From NCBI GenBank assembly GCA_013360745.1, contig JABWBA010000031.1, forward strand, positions 1 through 34,914: a stretch of DNA of 34,914 nt. Direction: 5' to 3'. Of this stretch, positions 22,742 to 31,526 are shown piece after piece (the stretch's first letter is position 1; each line of letters begins with the position of its first letter). Below the pieces are notes generated by a model. That model was not told the DNA's origin. It saw only the letters and a program-made list of their open reading frames with translations, and did no database searches. Both the position numbers and the translations under genes were made by a program. Source of the stretch: Chthonomonadales bacterium. GTDB taxonomy: Bacteria > Armatimonadota > Chthonomonadetes > Chthonomonadales > CAJBBX01.

Positions 22742-23670
22742 CGACGTTCCAGAGGCCTCCCCGGCTCCGACCGGGAGGAACCATCGGCGTCACGGCCCCG
22801 TCGAGCGCAGTGCGCAGCGATGCGTTCGGCAGGGGGCTGGACTATCTGCGGGCGCGGGGCTTTCGCGTTGTCCTCGGGGATCATGTCTATGATCGTTCCG
22901 ACTATCTCGCGGGCCTCGACCCCGACAGAGCCGGGGATCTCCAGGCCCTGCTGGGGCGGTCGGATGTTGATGCGGTGATCTGCGCCCGAGGTGGGTATGG
23001 CGCCTGTCGGATGGTAGACCTGATGGACTGGGATCGTCTGAGAGAACAACCGAAGATATTCATCGGTTACAGCGATATTACGACCCTCCATCTTGCCATC
23101 GAACGACAGTGCGGCTGGATGACGTTTCACGGTCCTATGGTAACGACCCTGGGGGACGGACTGCGCCCGACCGAAGAGGACCTCTTCTGGCGCATGATCA
23201 TGCATCCGGAGCCTGCCGGCCGAATCATCGGGCCGACGGACGAGTTGGAGCGCCTCATGGACGGGACTGCGGAGGGTGAGCTCGCAGGCGGATGCCTCAC
23301 GCTCTTGTGCGCTGCGCTCGGCACGAAGGAAGCCCCGGATTTCGGGGGACGGATCGTCCTCCTCGAAGATACGGATGAACCGCTCTATCGCGTGGATCGG
23401 TATCTGGCGCAGCTCGTACGCAGCGGTTGCCTCGATGATGCGGCCGGTTTCGTCGTCGGTACGGTCAGTAATCTGATGGACCAGCCGGAGAAGCCGATGC
23501 GAACCCTCCGGGATCTGTGGATGGAATATCTCGGGCGGTTCGGTCGGCCGATGATCTCGGGCGCGCGGTTCGGGCATGTTGATAGCCCCATGACGCTGCC
23601 GCTAGGATGTACCGCACGTCTCAATGCGGGGGCGGGAACGTTGGAAGTCATCGGACCGGCCGTTCTCTAG
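22726..23670 (+). CDS. LD-carboxypeptidase (peptidase S66)
   Basis: 314 residues from TTG at 22726, with AAGG about 9 nt upstream. No ATG is available, and the frame upstream of the TTG is a shadow of the beta-propeller gene. The S66 catalytic triad is in place: Ser116 in the elbow FIGYSDITTLH, Glu214 in VLLEDTDE and His284 in RFGHVDSPMTLPLG. These are nearly the numbers of the Pseudomonas enzyme (115, 217, 285). ICARGGYGACR is the conserved loop before the nucleophile. The enzyme trims the terminal D-Ala from tetrapeptide muropeptides during wall recycling, although some S66 members cleave microcin or other substrates. It ends 15 nt from the convergent rnhB-yraN gene. Confidence 0.92.
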   Translation: METAITTFQRPPRLRPGGTIGVTAPSSAVRSDAFGRGLDYLRARGFRVVLGDHVYDRSDYLAGLDPDRAGDLQALLGRSDVDAVICARGGYGACRMVDLMDWDRLREQPKIFIGYSDITTLHLAIERQCGWMTFHGPMVTTLGDGLRPTEEDLFWRMIMHPEPAGRIIGPTDELERLMDGTAEGELAGGCLTLLCAALGTKEAPDFGGRIVLLEDTDEPLYRVDRYLAQLVRSGCLDDAAGFVVGTVSNLMDQPEKPMRTLRDLWMEYLGRFGRPMISGARFGHVDSPMTLPLGCTARLNAGAGTLEVIGPAVL

Positions 23671-23685
23671 TCGATCGAAGGCCGA

Positions 23686-24678
23686 TCAAGGGAATGCCCC
23701 TTGATGGTGTCGGATGTCCGGATGGCCCCTATCGAGCACTACTTCGATGACATCGAACCGGCAGGGGGCGTCGACATCTCCGTGAACGCTGAGAAACTCC
23801 AGCGCAGCCTCCTGGAGGCGACTCTGCTGAGCGGGGCTGACCCGAGCCGCCGGCGGGTCCTCGCCGCGCATGAAGGCCGTTTTTACCTCGACAAAGACAT
23901 AGACATCGCGATCGAGGGCGATGATGTCGATCTCCCCGTGTTGAGCTCGATAACGCCTCGCGAGGATGATGTAGTTGAGCTTTGTGAGGAACTCCGTCGC
24001 CATCGCCTCTCCTGTTAACCCCGGCGTTGAGGCCCGAGCGCGCGGCTCGCGGGAAGGCTCCAGTACTGTGCGAACCGGGCCGAACGATCGTCGGTGCTCC
24101 GGCATAGGACCGAGCTGTTGCAGCGCTGCCAGATGCGAACGGGTCGGATAACCCTTGTGCTGCGCAAGGCCGTACCCGGGCCAGGCATGATCGAGTTCCT
24201 CCATGTATCGATCACGGGTGACCTTGGCGACGATCGACGCGGCCGCGATGGAGACGCATAGGGCATCACCGCCGATGAGAGCCCGATGGGGAATGGGGAA
24301 CAAGGGAACTGCGAGTCCATCGATCAGGACGAAATCGGGACGCTCCGGACAAGCGTCGAGCGCCCGTCGCATCGCGAGATGGGTGGCTTGCAGGATGTTG
24401 TGGCGATCGATCTCCGCGGCGGTCGCGGTTCCGATGCCGATGGATGCGCCCGACCGCTCCAAATGGTCGAGGGCGTCGGCGCGCTGGCGGCCGGTCAGGG
24501 ATTTGGAATCGGCCACACCGCCAACGTCGATCCCGTCGGGCAGAACGACGCAGGCCGCCACCACCGGTCCGGCAATCGGTCCTCGACCCGCCTCATCGAT
24601 ACCGGCAACCGTGGCGTGGCCCGCATCGTGCGCAGCGTGTTCGAAGGACCATGTTGGAACCGATCTGATACGGGCCAA
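23686..24678 (-). CDS. rnhB: Ribonuclease HII fused to YraN/UPF0102 endonuclease-like domain
   Basis: 330 residues from TTG at 24678 (GGAAGG about 10 nt upstream). Residues 20-210 are RNase HII: VAGIDEAGRGPIAGPV (Asp28, Glu29), VADSKSLT, VLIDG (Asp120), AASIVAKVTRDRYM (Asp156) and HKGYPT. It cleaves RNA in RNA-DNA hybrids and single ribonucleotides in DNA. Residues 220-320 are a YraN/UPF0102 domain: GLTGEAMATEFL, RRYRAQHGEIDIIA and VYVFVEVKTA, with the D-ExK nuclease set Asp251, Glu264 and Lys266. The two are often adjacent genes; here one frame joins them through an Arg/Pro linker. It is the last gene of the ffh operon, 61 nt after lepB. Confidence 0.93.
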   Translation of the reverse strand: MARIRSVPTWSFEHAAHDAGHATVAGIDEAGRGPIAGPVVAACVVLPDGIDVGGVADSKSLTGRQRADALDHLERSGASIGIGTATAAEIDRHNILQATHLAMRRALDACPERPDFVLIDGLAVPLFPIPHRALIGGDALCVSIAAASIVAKVTRDRYMEELDHAWPGYGLAQHKGYPTRSHLAALQQLGPMPEHRRSFGPVRTVLEPSREPRARASTPGLTGEAMATEFLTKLNYIILARRYRAQHGEIDIIALDRDVYVFVEVKTAFMRGEDPPAARVSPAQQSRLQEAALEFLSVHGDVDAPCRFDVIEVVLDRGHPDIRHHQGAFP

Positions 24679-24739
24679 ACGCGATGTCGCCTTCCGTTGG
24701 AACGACGTCCCAGCCCGATGGCGGACGAGGATGGCTGTG

Positions 24740-25471
24740 TTAGCGGATCAGCCGGATACGATTCAGGGGCCAGAACACCGCGATTGCCTTGCCGATGACT
24801 CGGTTGCGGGGGACGGTGCCCCAGTACCGGCTGTCGTTGCTATTATTCCGATTGTCGCCCATCACGAAGTACTGCCCGCGCCCGAGGGTCAACGGGCCGG
24901 TTGTCGCATAGGTCGCCGGCAGGCGGTCCTCCATCGCTTCGAGGATATAGGGCTCCTTCTGCGGCTTGCCGTTAACATAAAGCTTGAGTTCGTTGGACGA
25001 ATCCCGCTTAACCTCGAGGGTGTCACCGGGGACGCCGACCAGCCGTTTGATCAGTACGTTTTCCGCGCGCCCCTCAACATCGGCCTTTTTCTCCGCTCGA
25101 AACACGATGATGTCGCCGCGATGGGGATCGCCCAGGCGATACACGAGCTTGTTGACGAAGATGTGATCATGGCAGGTATCGGAATAGACGACGCCTGTAC
25201 GCGACATCCCTCGATCGTGCCCGCAGAGCGTGGGTTCCATCGATTCGGTCGGTATGTAGAACGCCTGCACGAAGAACGGGCGGATGATCATGAACACGAG
25301 GACGCTCGCGATCACCAGCGATTCGGCGAGTTCGGCGAAAAAACGGGCGGCCCCGTTGCGTATGGGCGCGAGGATCAGTCGCAGTATCGTAAGCGCCGCC
25401 GCGACCATAACAATCGTGGCAACGCTGAGATTCGCCAGATATTCGGTAATCCCGACTTCCTGTGGGTGCAA
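24740..25471 (-). CDS. lepB: Signal peptidase I
   Basis: 243 residues from TTG at 25471, with GGGAG 7 nt ahead. A longer open frame to 25564 overlaps rplS and is rejected. Two N-terminal membrane helices (about 12-35 and 50-70) precede the catalytic domain. Ser77 is in YIPTESMEPTL and the general base Lys142 is in VLIKRLVGVPGD. The remaining boxes are GDIIVF and YFVMGDNRNNSNDSR. It removes signal peptides from exported proteins on the outer side of the membrane. It follows rplS by 19 nt, the usual place for it in this operon. Confidence 0.95.
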   Translation of the reverse strand: MHPQEVGITEYLANLSVATIVMVAAALTILRLILAPIRNGAARFFAELAESLVIASVLVFMIIRPFFVQAFYIPTESMEPTLCGHDRGMSRTGVVYSDTCHDHIFVNKLVYRLGDPHRGDIIVFRAEKKADVEGRAENVLIKRLVGVPGDTLEVKRDSSNELKLYVNGKPQKEPYILEAMEDRLPATYATTGPLTLGRGQYFVMGDNRNNSNDSRYWGTVPRNRVIGKAIAVFWPLNRIRLIR

Positions 25472-25490
25472 CGAACCGCTCCCGAAGAAC

Positions 25491-25874
25491 CTATCCGGCT
25501 GTATTGGGCTGCTGGGTCTCCGTCTTTTTGGCGCGAAGCTCTTTGATCCGAGCCTTCTTGCCAATCACACCTCTCAGGTAATAGAGCTTGGCGCGACGGA
25601 CCATGCCTCGTCGAATCACCTCGATCTTATCGATCCTCGGAGAATGAACGAGGAAGGTTCTTTCGACGCCGATACCGTGAGATATCTTCCGTACGGTGAA
25701 CGATGCACGGTTCAGGGTGCCCCTTCGGGCGATTACCAATCCCTCGAACACCTGTACTCGTTCTTTGCCACCTTCGACCACCCTGGCATGGACGCGGACG
25801 TTATCGCCGGCCCGAAAGTTGGGTATGTCCGATCGGAGCTGTTCACGCTCCAGGCTCTTAATGATTGTACTCAT
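25491..25874 (-). CDS. rplS: 50S ribosomal protein bL19
   Basis: 127 residues with [63 protein letters not shown] and [11 protein letters not shown], all typical of bL19 at the 30S-50S interface. The C-terminal tail [17 protein letters not shown] is family-like. AGGAG lies 8 nt before the ATG, which overlaps the trmD stop by 4 nt. Confidence 0.98.
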   Translation of the reverse strand: MSTIIKSLEREQLRSDIPNFRAGDNVRVHARVVEGGKERVQVFEGLVIARRGTLNRASFTVRKISHGIGVERTFLVHSPRIDKIEVIRRGMVRRAKLYYLRGVIGKKARIKELRAKKTETQQPNTAG

Positions 25875-26647
25875 GATCTCGCTCCTGCGTACTCCTTCTC
25901 AGTGTACCGCTGCGGGCAACGGTGTGCGGCTGCCGATTCTAGCAGATGAACATCGTCGGCGGTAATATCGCAACGTGCCCAGAGGTCAGGCCGCAGCGCC
26001 CTGGTCCTCCGCAACTGCTGCAGACGTCTCCAACTCTCGACCTCGCGATGGCCTCCGTCCAGCAGCGCATCGGGTACTCCGACGCCCCGGAAGCTTCGCG
26101 GACGCGTGAACTGCGGATAGTCCAGAAGCCCATCGGCGAAGCTATCGCGAGACGGAGCCTCAGCACACCCGAGCGCCCCGGGAAGAAGCCGTACGATCGC
26201 ATCCACCATCACCCAGGCCGCAGGCTCACCACCCGTCAGAACATAGTCTCCGATTGAGTAGGCGTGAGAGGCTAGAGTCAATCGGACACGCTCATCGACG
26301 CCTTCGTACCGTCCGCATATAAAGACTAGATGATCGAGACAGGCCATTTCAAACGCGGCTTCCTGGTCAAATCGAACGCCTTGAGGGTCGGTCAGAATGA
26401 TCCGATCGGGCTGGGAAAGCCGGCTCGCATGAGCGATAGCGCGCTCAATCGGCTCCGGTTTCAGAACCATCCCGCCGCCCCCGCCGCATGGTGGGGAGTC
26501 AGTGGTCCTGTGCCGGTCGGCAGCGTAGTCGTGTAGATCATGGACCTGAATGCGAACGATGCCGGAATCGATGGCTCGGCCCAGGATGCTATGGGGCAGC
26601 GCGGTCTCGACCATTTGAGGCGCTACGGTGAGGATATCAATGAGCAT
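25871..26647 (-). CDS. trmD: tRNA (guanine-N1-)-methyltransferase (m1G37)
   Basis: 258 residues of the SPOUT knotted methyltransferase that modifies G37 of tRNAs and prevents frameshifting. Motifs are [20 protein letters not shown] and [12 protein letters not shown], then the trefoil-knot SAM site [15 protein letters not shown] and [15 protein letters not shown]. The C-terminal domain has LDYPQFTRP and [10 protein letters not shown]. The start overlaps the rimM end by 11 nt and the stop overlaps the rplS start by 4 nt. Confidence 0.97.
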   Translation of the reverse strand: MLIDILTVAPQMVETALPHSILGRAIDSGIVRIQVHDLHDYAADRHRTTDSPPCGGGGGMVLKPEPIERAIAHASRLSQPDRIILTDPQGVRFDQEAAFEMACLDHLVFICGRYEGVDERVRLTLASHAYSIGDYVLTGGEPAAWVMVDAIVRLLPGALGCAEAPSRDSFADGLLDYPQFTRPRSFRGVGVPDALLDGGHREVESWRRLQQLRRTRALRPDLWARCDITADDVHLLESAAAHRCPQRYTEKEYAGARS

Positions 26648-27209
26648 CGTCGTTGAGCAGCCCTTCCGGCGGGTCCACCACGATCTGTCGAGTAGCGGTA
26701 TCGATCGACTTAACGATCGAGGCCACCATCGGAATCAGGATCTTACCTATGCAGAGTAAGTCATGAGCCGGCGCCGCTTCCACATCATCCAGACGGCCGA
26801 TGTGACGCCCATTCGTGGTTACGACATCCATCCCGATCAGTTCGGTAACCAGAAAGGAGCCAGCCGGGAGCGAATCCGCGGTGTCTCGCTCGGCCCATAC
26901 CTCTGCGCCACGCCAGGCTTCTGCCATGTCCATTGTCGACATACTCTTGAGCTTCAGTAGAACCTGTCCTTTGTGGAATCGCGCCCCTTCGACGGCAAAC
27001 CGATGAGCCTGCCGTCCGGGCAACGCCAGGGCGACCTCCTCTAGTTCGAGAAACCTCTCGGTAGCTGTTATCAGCGACCGAACTTTCATCTCCCCTCGGA
27101 TCCCGAAGGGTGCGGTTACAACGCCGACGAGCACATCCCACGGCGGCCTGGTCCGTCTGGACTCCGCGTCCGGCGATGCGCTGACGGAGGCGTCAGCTGA
27201 CGATCTCAA
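26637..27209 (-). CDS. rimM: 16S rRNA processing protein RimM
   Basis: RimM helps 30S assembly by binding uS19. The N-terminal RimM domain is DVLVGVVTAPFGIRGEMKVR and so on to SMSTMDMAEAWRGAEVWA. The C-terminal PRC-barrel is FLVTELIGMDVVTTNG and ILIPMVASIVKSID, ending [14 protein letters not shown]. The start is uncertain because no strong ribosome site is seen. I use TTG 27209 (190 residues, 17-nt overlap with khpA); GTG 27134 would give a 165-residue protein beginning just before LVGVV. The frame further upstream overlaps khpA and is not RimM-like. Confidence 0.92.
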   Translation of the reverse strand: MRSSADASVSASPDAESRRTRPPWDVLVGVVTAPFGIRGEMKVRSLITATERFLELEEVALALPGRQAHRFAVEGARFHKGQVLLKLKSMSTMDMAEAWRGAEVWAERDTADSLPAGSFLVTELIGMDVVTTNGRHIGRLDDVEAAPAHDLLCIGKILIPMVASIVKSIDTATRQIVVDPPEGLLNDDAH

Positions 27210-27459
27210 CCTGGACACGCCGACGTGTCGGCATCGCGGCTGCACGAGCGGCCTGCCGTAGGGCATTCGCGACGCGACCTTGCCGTCCAATGACCTTGCC
27301 AAGGTCCTCCTGGGCGACGGCTACCTCGTAGCTGGTCTCTGAACCGTGATCGATGGAGCGTAGTTCGACCCGATCCGGCTGATCGACGATTCCTCGGACG
27401 ATGCAGAGTAGAAGGCCGGCGACAGGATCCTCGTTCGGCGACGTCGGCTCAGCCGACAT
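27193..27459 (-). CDS. khpA: KhpA, KH-domain RNA-binding protein
   Basis: 88 residues from ATG 27459, overlapping the rpsP stop by 11 nt. The single KH domain has [40 protein letters not shown] with the GKVIGRQGR loop that grips RNA, and [12 protein letters not shown]. It is in its standard place between rpsP and rimM. KhpA acts with KhpB as a small-RNA chaperone and influences cell elongation in Gram-positive bacteria. KhpB is not in the window. Confidence 0.94.
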   Translation of the reverse strand: MSAEPTSPNEDPVAGLLLCIVRGIVDQPDRVELRSIDHGSETSYEVAVAQEDLGKVIGRQGRVANALRQAARAAAMPTRRRVQVEIVS

Positions 27460-27730
27460 CTGCGGGCGTTTCTTCGGCCGGTGGCGCATCGTATACGCCG
27501 GCCTTGCGGAGGAGCGCACGGGTTGTATCGGTTGGCTGAGCGCCCGATCCCAGCCAGTAACGAGCTCGCTCGTCGCTAACCTTGATCGTTGGCGGGTCTG
27601 TCCTGGGATCGTAGTAACCCAGCGTTTCGATGAACCTGCCGTCCCGAGGACTGCGGCTATCGGCGACTACTACGCGGTAGAACGGGCGGCCTTTCGCACC
27701 CATCCTCCTCAAACGAATCTTCGTAGACAA
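27449..27730 (-). CDS. rpsP: 30S ribosomal protein bS16, TTG start
   Basis: 93 residues: [40 protein letters not shown] and [20 protein letters not shown] are bS16 throughout. There is no ATG at the right place. TTG at 27730 is preceded by AAGGAG 7 nt upstream and puts the N-terminus exactly where the family starts. The open frame upstream is not S16-like. The C-terminal tail is acidic and Ala/Pro-rich. Confidence 0.96.
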   Translation of the reverse strand: MSTKIRLRRMGAKGRPFYRVVVADSRSPRDGRFIETLGYYDPRTDPPTIKVSDERARYWLGSGAQPTDTTRALLRKAGVYDAPPAEETPADVG

Positions 27731-27827
27731 ATGGCGTCTCCTTGTCGATCTGCCGGATATTCGAGCATACGTTCCGTACCGTCCCACGCGTTGTAGCGAA
27801 GGACCCGATACAATACCCGATTACTGG

Positions 27828-29156
27828 CTATATGGGCAGGCGGAAGCCCCGTCGTCCTCGCGGCTTGCTGCGGCGTCCAACCATCGAGCGGACCATCTGA
27901 CGCATACCCTCGAACTGACGCAGGAACTGATTGATCTCCTGGACGGTCATACCGCACCCCGCCGCGATACGACGCTTACGGCCCCCGCCGATGATGGAAG
28001 GGTCGCTTCGCTCTTCAGGAGTCATCGATTTGACGATGGCTTCCTGTCGAGCAACGGCCTTCTCATCGATCTGAACTCCCTTCAGGCTCCCCATACCGGG
28101 AATCATCCCGAGGACCTGCTCCAGCGGACCCATTTTCCGTACCTGCTGCATCTGCTCCAGGAAATCGTTCAAGTCGAATCGATCTTCGCGAAGCCGCTGC
28201 TCCATTTCCTGAGCTTTACGCTGGTCTACCGTCTCCTCGGCCCGCTCGATCAGGGTCAATACATCGCCCATGCCGAGGATACGGGAGGCCATTCGATCCG
28301 GATGGAACGCGTCCAGATTGTCGAGCTTTTCGCCCATGCCGACGAACTTCACCGGCACTCCGGTTACGTGGCGGATCGATAACGCCGCCCCGCCTCGTGC
28401 GTCGCCATCGAGCTTGGTGAGGACGAAACCGGAGACACTCAGGCGGGTGTGGAAGTCCGTGGCGAAGTTAACCGCGTCCTGGCCTGTCATGGCATCGACA
28501 ACCAGCAGCGTCTCGTGAGGCTGGATGGCTTCGCGGATCTGGGCGAGCTCTTCCATCATCGCTTCGTCGATATGCAGTCGACCTGCCGTATCAACGATCA
28601 CGACATCGTTGCCGTTGACCGCCGCATGGCGCAGGGCATCCCGAGCGATCTGAACCGGCGACTGCCCCTGGGAACCACCGTAGACTGGCGCCTTGATCTG
28701 TTCTCCCAGGACTTCGAGCTGTCGGCGCGCCGCCGGCCGATAGATATCGCAGGCTACAAGAAGGGCGTGACGCCCATGCCTGCGCATCCATCCGGCGAGT
28801 TTGCCGCAGGTCGTGGTCTTGCCCGAGCCCTGAAGGCCACAGAGCATCAGGACCGTCTGGCCCTTCGGCGCGAACTGGACCCGGGCATCGGAGCCGCCTA
28901 GAAGCGCAGTCAGTTCGGAATGGACGATCCGTACGACAGTTTGAGCGCCTGAGAGGCTTTCGAACACCTCTGTCCCGATGGCCCGTTCCCGCACTCGCTG
29001 CAAGAACTCCTTGACCACGCGATAATGAACATCGGCCTCAAGAAGAGCAAGGCGCACTTCGCGGAGGGCTTCGTCGATGTCCTTTTCGGTCAGCCGCCCC
29101 CGACCGCGGAGGCGCGCGAACACGCCCTGCAGCTTATCGGTCAGGCTATCGAACAT
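27828..29156 (-). CDS. ffh: Signal recognition particle protein Ffh (SRP54)
   Basis: 442 residues. The N-domain four-helix bundle (about 1-85) is followed by the SRP GTPase domain: P-loop GLQGSGKTT (107-115), DIYRPAAR, DTAGRLHID, and TKLDGDARGGAALS with VGMGEKLDNLD. The methionine-rich M-domain follows from about 320 (LEQMQQVRKMGPLEQVLGMI, MTPEERSDPSIIGGGRKRR), ending in an Arg-rich tail. It binds signal sequences on the ribosome with 4.5S RNA and docks to FtsY. No SRP RNA gene is seen in the window. First gene of an eight-gene operon; the 97-nt gap to rpsP is the largest inside it. Confidence 0.98.
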   Translation of the reverse strand: MFDSLTDKLQGVFARLRGRGRLTEKDIDEALREVRLALLEADVHYRVVKEFLQRVRERAIGTEVFESLSGAQTVVRIVHSELTALLGGSDARVQFAPKGQTVLMLCGLQGSGKTTTCGKLAGWMRRHGRHALLVACDIYRPAARRQLEVLGEQIKAPVYGGSQGQSPVQIARDALRHAAVNGNDVVIVDTAGRLHIDEAMMEELAQIREAIQPHETLLVVDAMTGQDAVNFATDFHTRLSVSGFVLTKLDGDARGGAALSIRHVTGVPVKFVGMGEKLDNLDAFHPDRMASRILGMGDVLTLIERAEETVDQRKAQEMEQRLREDRFDLNDFLEQMQQVRKMGPLEQVLGMIPGMGSLKGVQIDEKAVARQEAIVKSMTPEERSDPSIIGGGRKRRIAAGCGMTVQEINQFLRQFEGMRQMVRSMVGRRSKPRGRRGFRLPI

Positions 29157-29248
29157 GGTGCGATCTACTCCCAGCCGTTCGCAGACATCCGGCGTCCGCT
29201 ATCCTACGCCGGTCCGAACGATCCGATCCATCCGTCAATCCGTTGCTT

Positions 29249-29278
29249 ACCATACCGCTCGGACGCTCGGGCTGTCAA
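29249..29278 (-). promoter_or_regulatory. Sigma70-type promoter of the ffh operon
   Basis: On the minus strand a perfect TTGACA (29273-29278) is followed by an 18-nt spacer and TATGGT (29249-29254). Transcription would begin near 29241, leaving a leader of about 85 nt before the ffh ATG. It lies in the 204-nt divergent gap 29157-29360. I found no convincing promoter for the opposite gene there. Confidence 0.65.
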
Positions 29279-29360
29279 TCTGGAATCTGGCGAGTCGAGT
29301 GAAGCCTGCTGTGCGGGAGGAGAACCGTGCCTCGATCGCGAAGGGGGGCACAGGGGGACA

Positions 29361-31424
29361 ATGATGATGCGTATGGCGCTGGTTATTGCCCTTGCGGCGC
29401 TCACTCGGCAGGTGATGTGCGACACGATCCTGCTCCATGATGGACGCCGTATCGAGAACTGTTATGCCCGTGATGAAGGGACCCGCATCCTGATCTGGGA
29501 CAGCATGTCCGAGGTCGGAGGTCCGGCCCGGGAGATCGTTCGGGGGCTCGTCAAGGAGTTGAAGATCGAACGGACCGACCAGTGGGATGCGCGGCCTGAA
29601 CTGCCGGACCTGAGCGTCACCCATATCGAACTCACGCCTCGTTTGCCCGGGCTTCACGGCGTCGTTCAATATGATGAGATCGGAAGGCCGCGAATCGCGG
29701 GCGCCAGGGCCCTCGTTGATAATGGCGATCGCGGTTATCTGGCCCCCGGCGAGGCGGTCAAGAACCTGCAGCTCAAGTATAAGGTTGGCCAACAGGTCAC
29801 CCTCATCGCCCACGTCAAGAACGTCGGCTTTCGTGATGCGCCTTCGTTCGAATACGAATGGCTGATGGATGGCAAACGACTCGGCGGCGGCCGCCACAGC
29901 GCCCCGCTCAAGGAGATGGCCGAGTTGACCTTCTCCCGGAAGTGGAACTGGGAGGACGGTCAGCACACCGTTACCTTCAAAGTTAAGCCGTCATCGCCGG
30001 AAATCGCATCGATTAACGACACGGCATCCGATCCGCTATGGGGTTTCGCGTTCTTTTATGTGGTTAGCAAAGGGCGCGTCGATGCCTGGCATCAGTTCCG
30101 TAGCGCGGCGGGGACCTTTTGCTTCGAGGATTATTACCGATGGCACCTTGATGTGATGAATCGCCTGTTCGCGGCGAGCGTCTTCCCTGCGGCTCCGAAG
30201 GGGATAATCGCCCGCGTGCGCCTCGACCGCATTGTCTATGCCGATGATGTGGATAAAGCGGTGGCGGCGCTTCGGGAGCCGGACGGGCTCGGCTATCATC
30301 AGGGCGGGTGGATCTGGTCCGAGTCCCCGGAAGAGAAACAGGGGAAATGGAATCAGGTGAACCGGGAATGGCGATGCGCCACGGAATGGTCGCTGCCGCA
30401 CGAGCTCGGCCACCAGCTCGGGCTCGTCGACTATTACGCCCTCGATTATCCCGGCCACGAAGACCATGTCATGCCGGACAACGGCGATAAGATCACCCAT
30501 TTCCAGCGCCACCCGAACGCGATGATGCACTGGCACGGTCCGCATCCGTTCAACGAGACGGATGCGGGCTACCTGAACGCGACCTGGGACAAACCCCGGG
30601 GATACTTCGGCGATTACTATTTTGCCATCCCTCGGGCGGTGGTCCTTCGGATCGTCGATATCAACGGCGAGCCCGTGCCCGGCGCCACCGTAGAGTGTTT
30701 CCAGCGTGGGACCGCGGTGGATCCAAAGGGGCCGACCGGTCGTGACGGCGCCTGCACCTATTACACGGTGATCGAGGACGGGAACTACGATCGGCCGGTC
30801 TCCAAAGAAGCGGTGATGTCCGGTAAGACGGGCCCATCGGGATTGCTGCGATTGGCGAACAGGCCGGTCGCAGCGGTAACCACACTCAACGGCTTCTCTC
30901 GAGGGCCAAATCCCTTCGGCAATATCAATGTCGTGGGCGGGCGCGGTTTGATGCTGATTCGGGTGACCAGGGGCGATCGTTCGGCCCATTTCTGGCTCGA
31001 AGCGTGGGATCTGAACGTCCTGTGGTTTCGGGGTCAAAAGGACCGTTGCGAGATCGTCCTTCGGACCCCGTTCGGCTCGGTTGATTCGCCGCCCGAACCA
31101 GGCGCGGTCACGGCGACGGATGGGCCTGACGGCCATGTGACCGTTCGCTGGGAGGCGCCGCCTACCTCGACAACGGGCGTCTATTTCGATCGTGTGATCG
31201 GCTACCGGGTCTATCGGCGCGTTTCGAGTGACGGGCTGAACGATCGGCCATGGCAACCGATCGCCACGCTCGGGCCATCGGAGCGGTCCTTCAACGTCGA
31301 TCTGAAGGCGACTCTGGTGGAGGATACCTATTGGTTTACCCGCACCGATCGCTTCGCGGTTAGCGCAATCGGTGAGAGCGGAAGGGAGAGCGGTCTGGCA
31401 GAGGCGCCGCCCATCAAGAGATGA
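29361..31424 (+). CDS. Secreted metalloprotease-like protein (HExGHxxGxxD) with C-terminal FN3-like domain
   Basis: 687 residues from ATG 29361; ATGs at 29364 and 29367 are equally possible behind AGGGGG. A signal peptide is near 4-20 (ALVIALAALTRQVMC). A CARDB-like stretch lies near 130-210 (VGQQVTLIAHVKNVGFRDAP). The zinc site is SLPHELGHQLGLVDYYALD: H347, E348, H351, G354 and D357, the extended pattern of metzincin-like proteases. A carboxypeptidase-regulatory-like beta domain (VLRIVDINGEPVPGATVE) follows, and the last 110 residues read as a fibronectin type III domain (PGAVTATDGPDGHVTVRWEA). I do not know the exact family. The upstream open frame to 29025 overlaps ffh and is a shadow. It stands alone and is convergent with the Ig-repeat gene. 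Confidence 0.82.
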   Translation: MMMRMALVIALAALTRQVMCDTILLHDGRRIENCYARDEGTRILIWDSMSEVGGPAREIVRGLVKELKIERTDQWDARPELPDLSVTHIELTPRLPGLHGVVQYDEIGRPRIAGARALVDNGDRGYLAPGEAVKNLQLKYKVGQQVTLIAHVKNVGFRDAPSFEYEWLMDGKRLGGGRHSAPLKEMAELTFSRKWNWEDGQHTVTFKVKPSSPEIASINDTASDPLWGFAFFYVVSKGRVDAWHQFRSAAGTFCFEDYYRWHLDVMNRLFAASVFPAAPKGIIARVRLDRIVYADDVDKAVAALREPDGLGYHQGGWIWSESPEEKQGKWNQVNREWRCATEWSLPHELGHQLGLVDYYALDYPGHEDHVMPDNGDKITHFQRHPNAMMHWHGPHPFNETDAGYLNATWDKPRGYFGDYYFAIPRAVVLRIVDINGEPVPGATVECFQRGTAVDPKGPTGRDGACTYYTVIEDGNYDRPVSKEAVMSGKTGPSGLLRLANRPVAAVTTLNGFSRGPNPFGNINVVGGRGLMLIRVTRGDRSAHFWLEAWDLNVLWFRGQKDRCEIVLRTPFGSVDSPPEPGAVTATDGPDGHVTVRWEAPPTSTTGVYFDRVIGYRVYRRVSSDGLNDRPWQPIATLGPSERSFNVDLKATLVEDTYWFTRTDRFAVSAIGESGRESGLAEAPPIKR

Positions 31425-31526
31425 GCTCAGAGCCTGCCTGGCGCCCATCCCGATGACGGCTTTCGGAGGTCAGAGAAGCTGATGTTATCGATAGGGCACG
31501 CCCGTGTTGGTCGCTATACGGTGTCG

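Noticed and set aside
27731-27835. Small open frame between ffh and rpsP on the minus strand (about 35 codons, [19 protein letters not shown])
   Set aside because: It looks somewhat protein-like, but it has only a TTG start with a poor ribosome site and it overlaps rpsP. Without homologues I cannot call it.
30036-31448. 470-codon minus-strand open frame opposite the metalloprotease gene
   Set aside because: The plus strand encodes the signal peptide, zinc motif and FN3-like domain. The minus-strand product is Arg/Pro-rich and featureless, typical of high-GC antisense frames.
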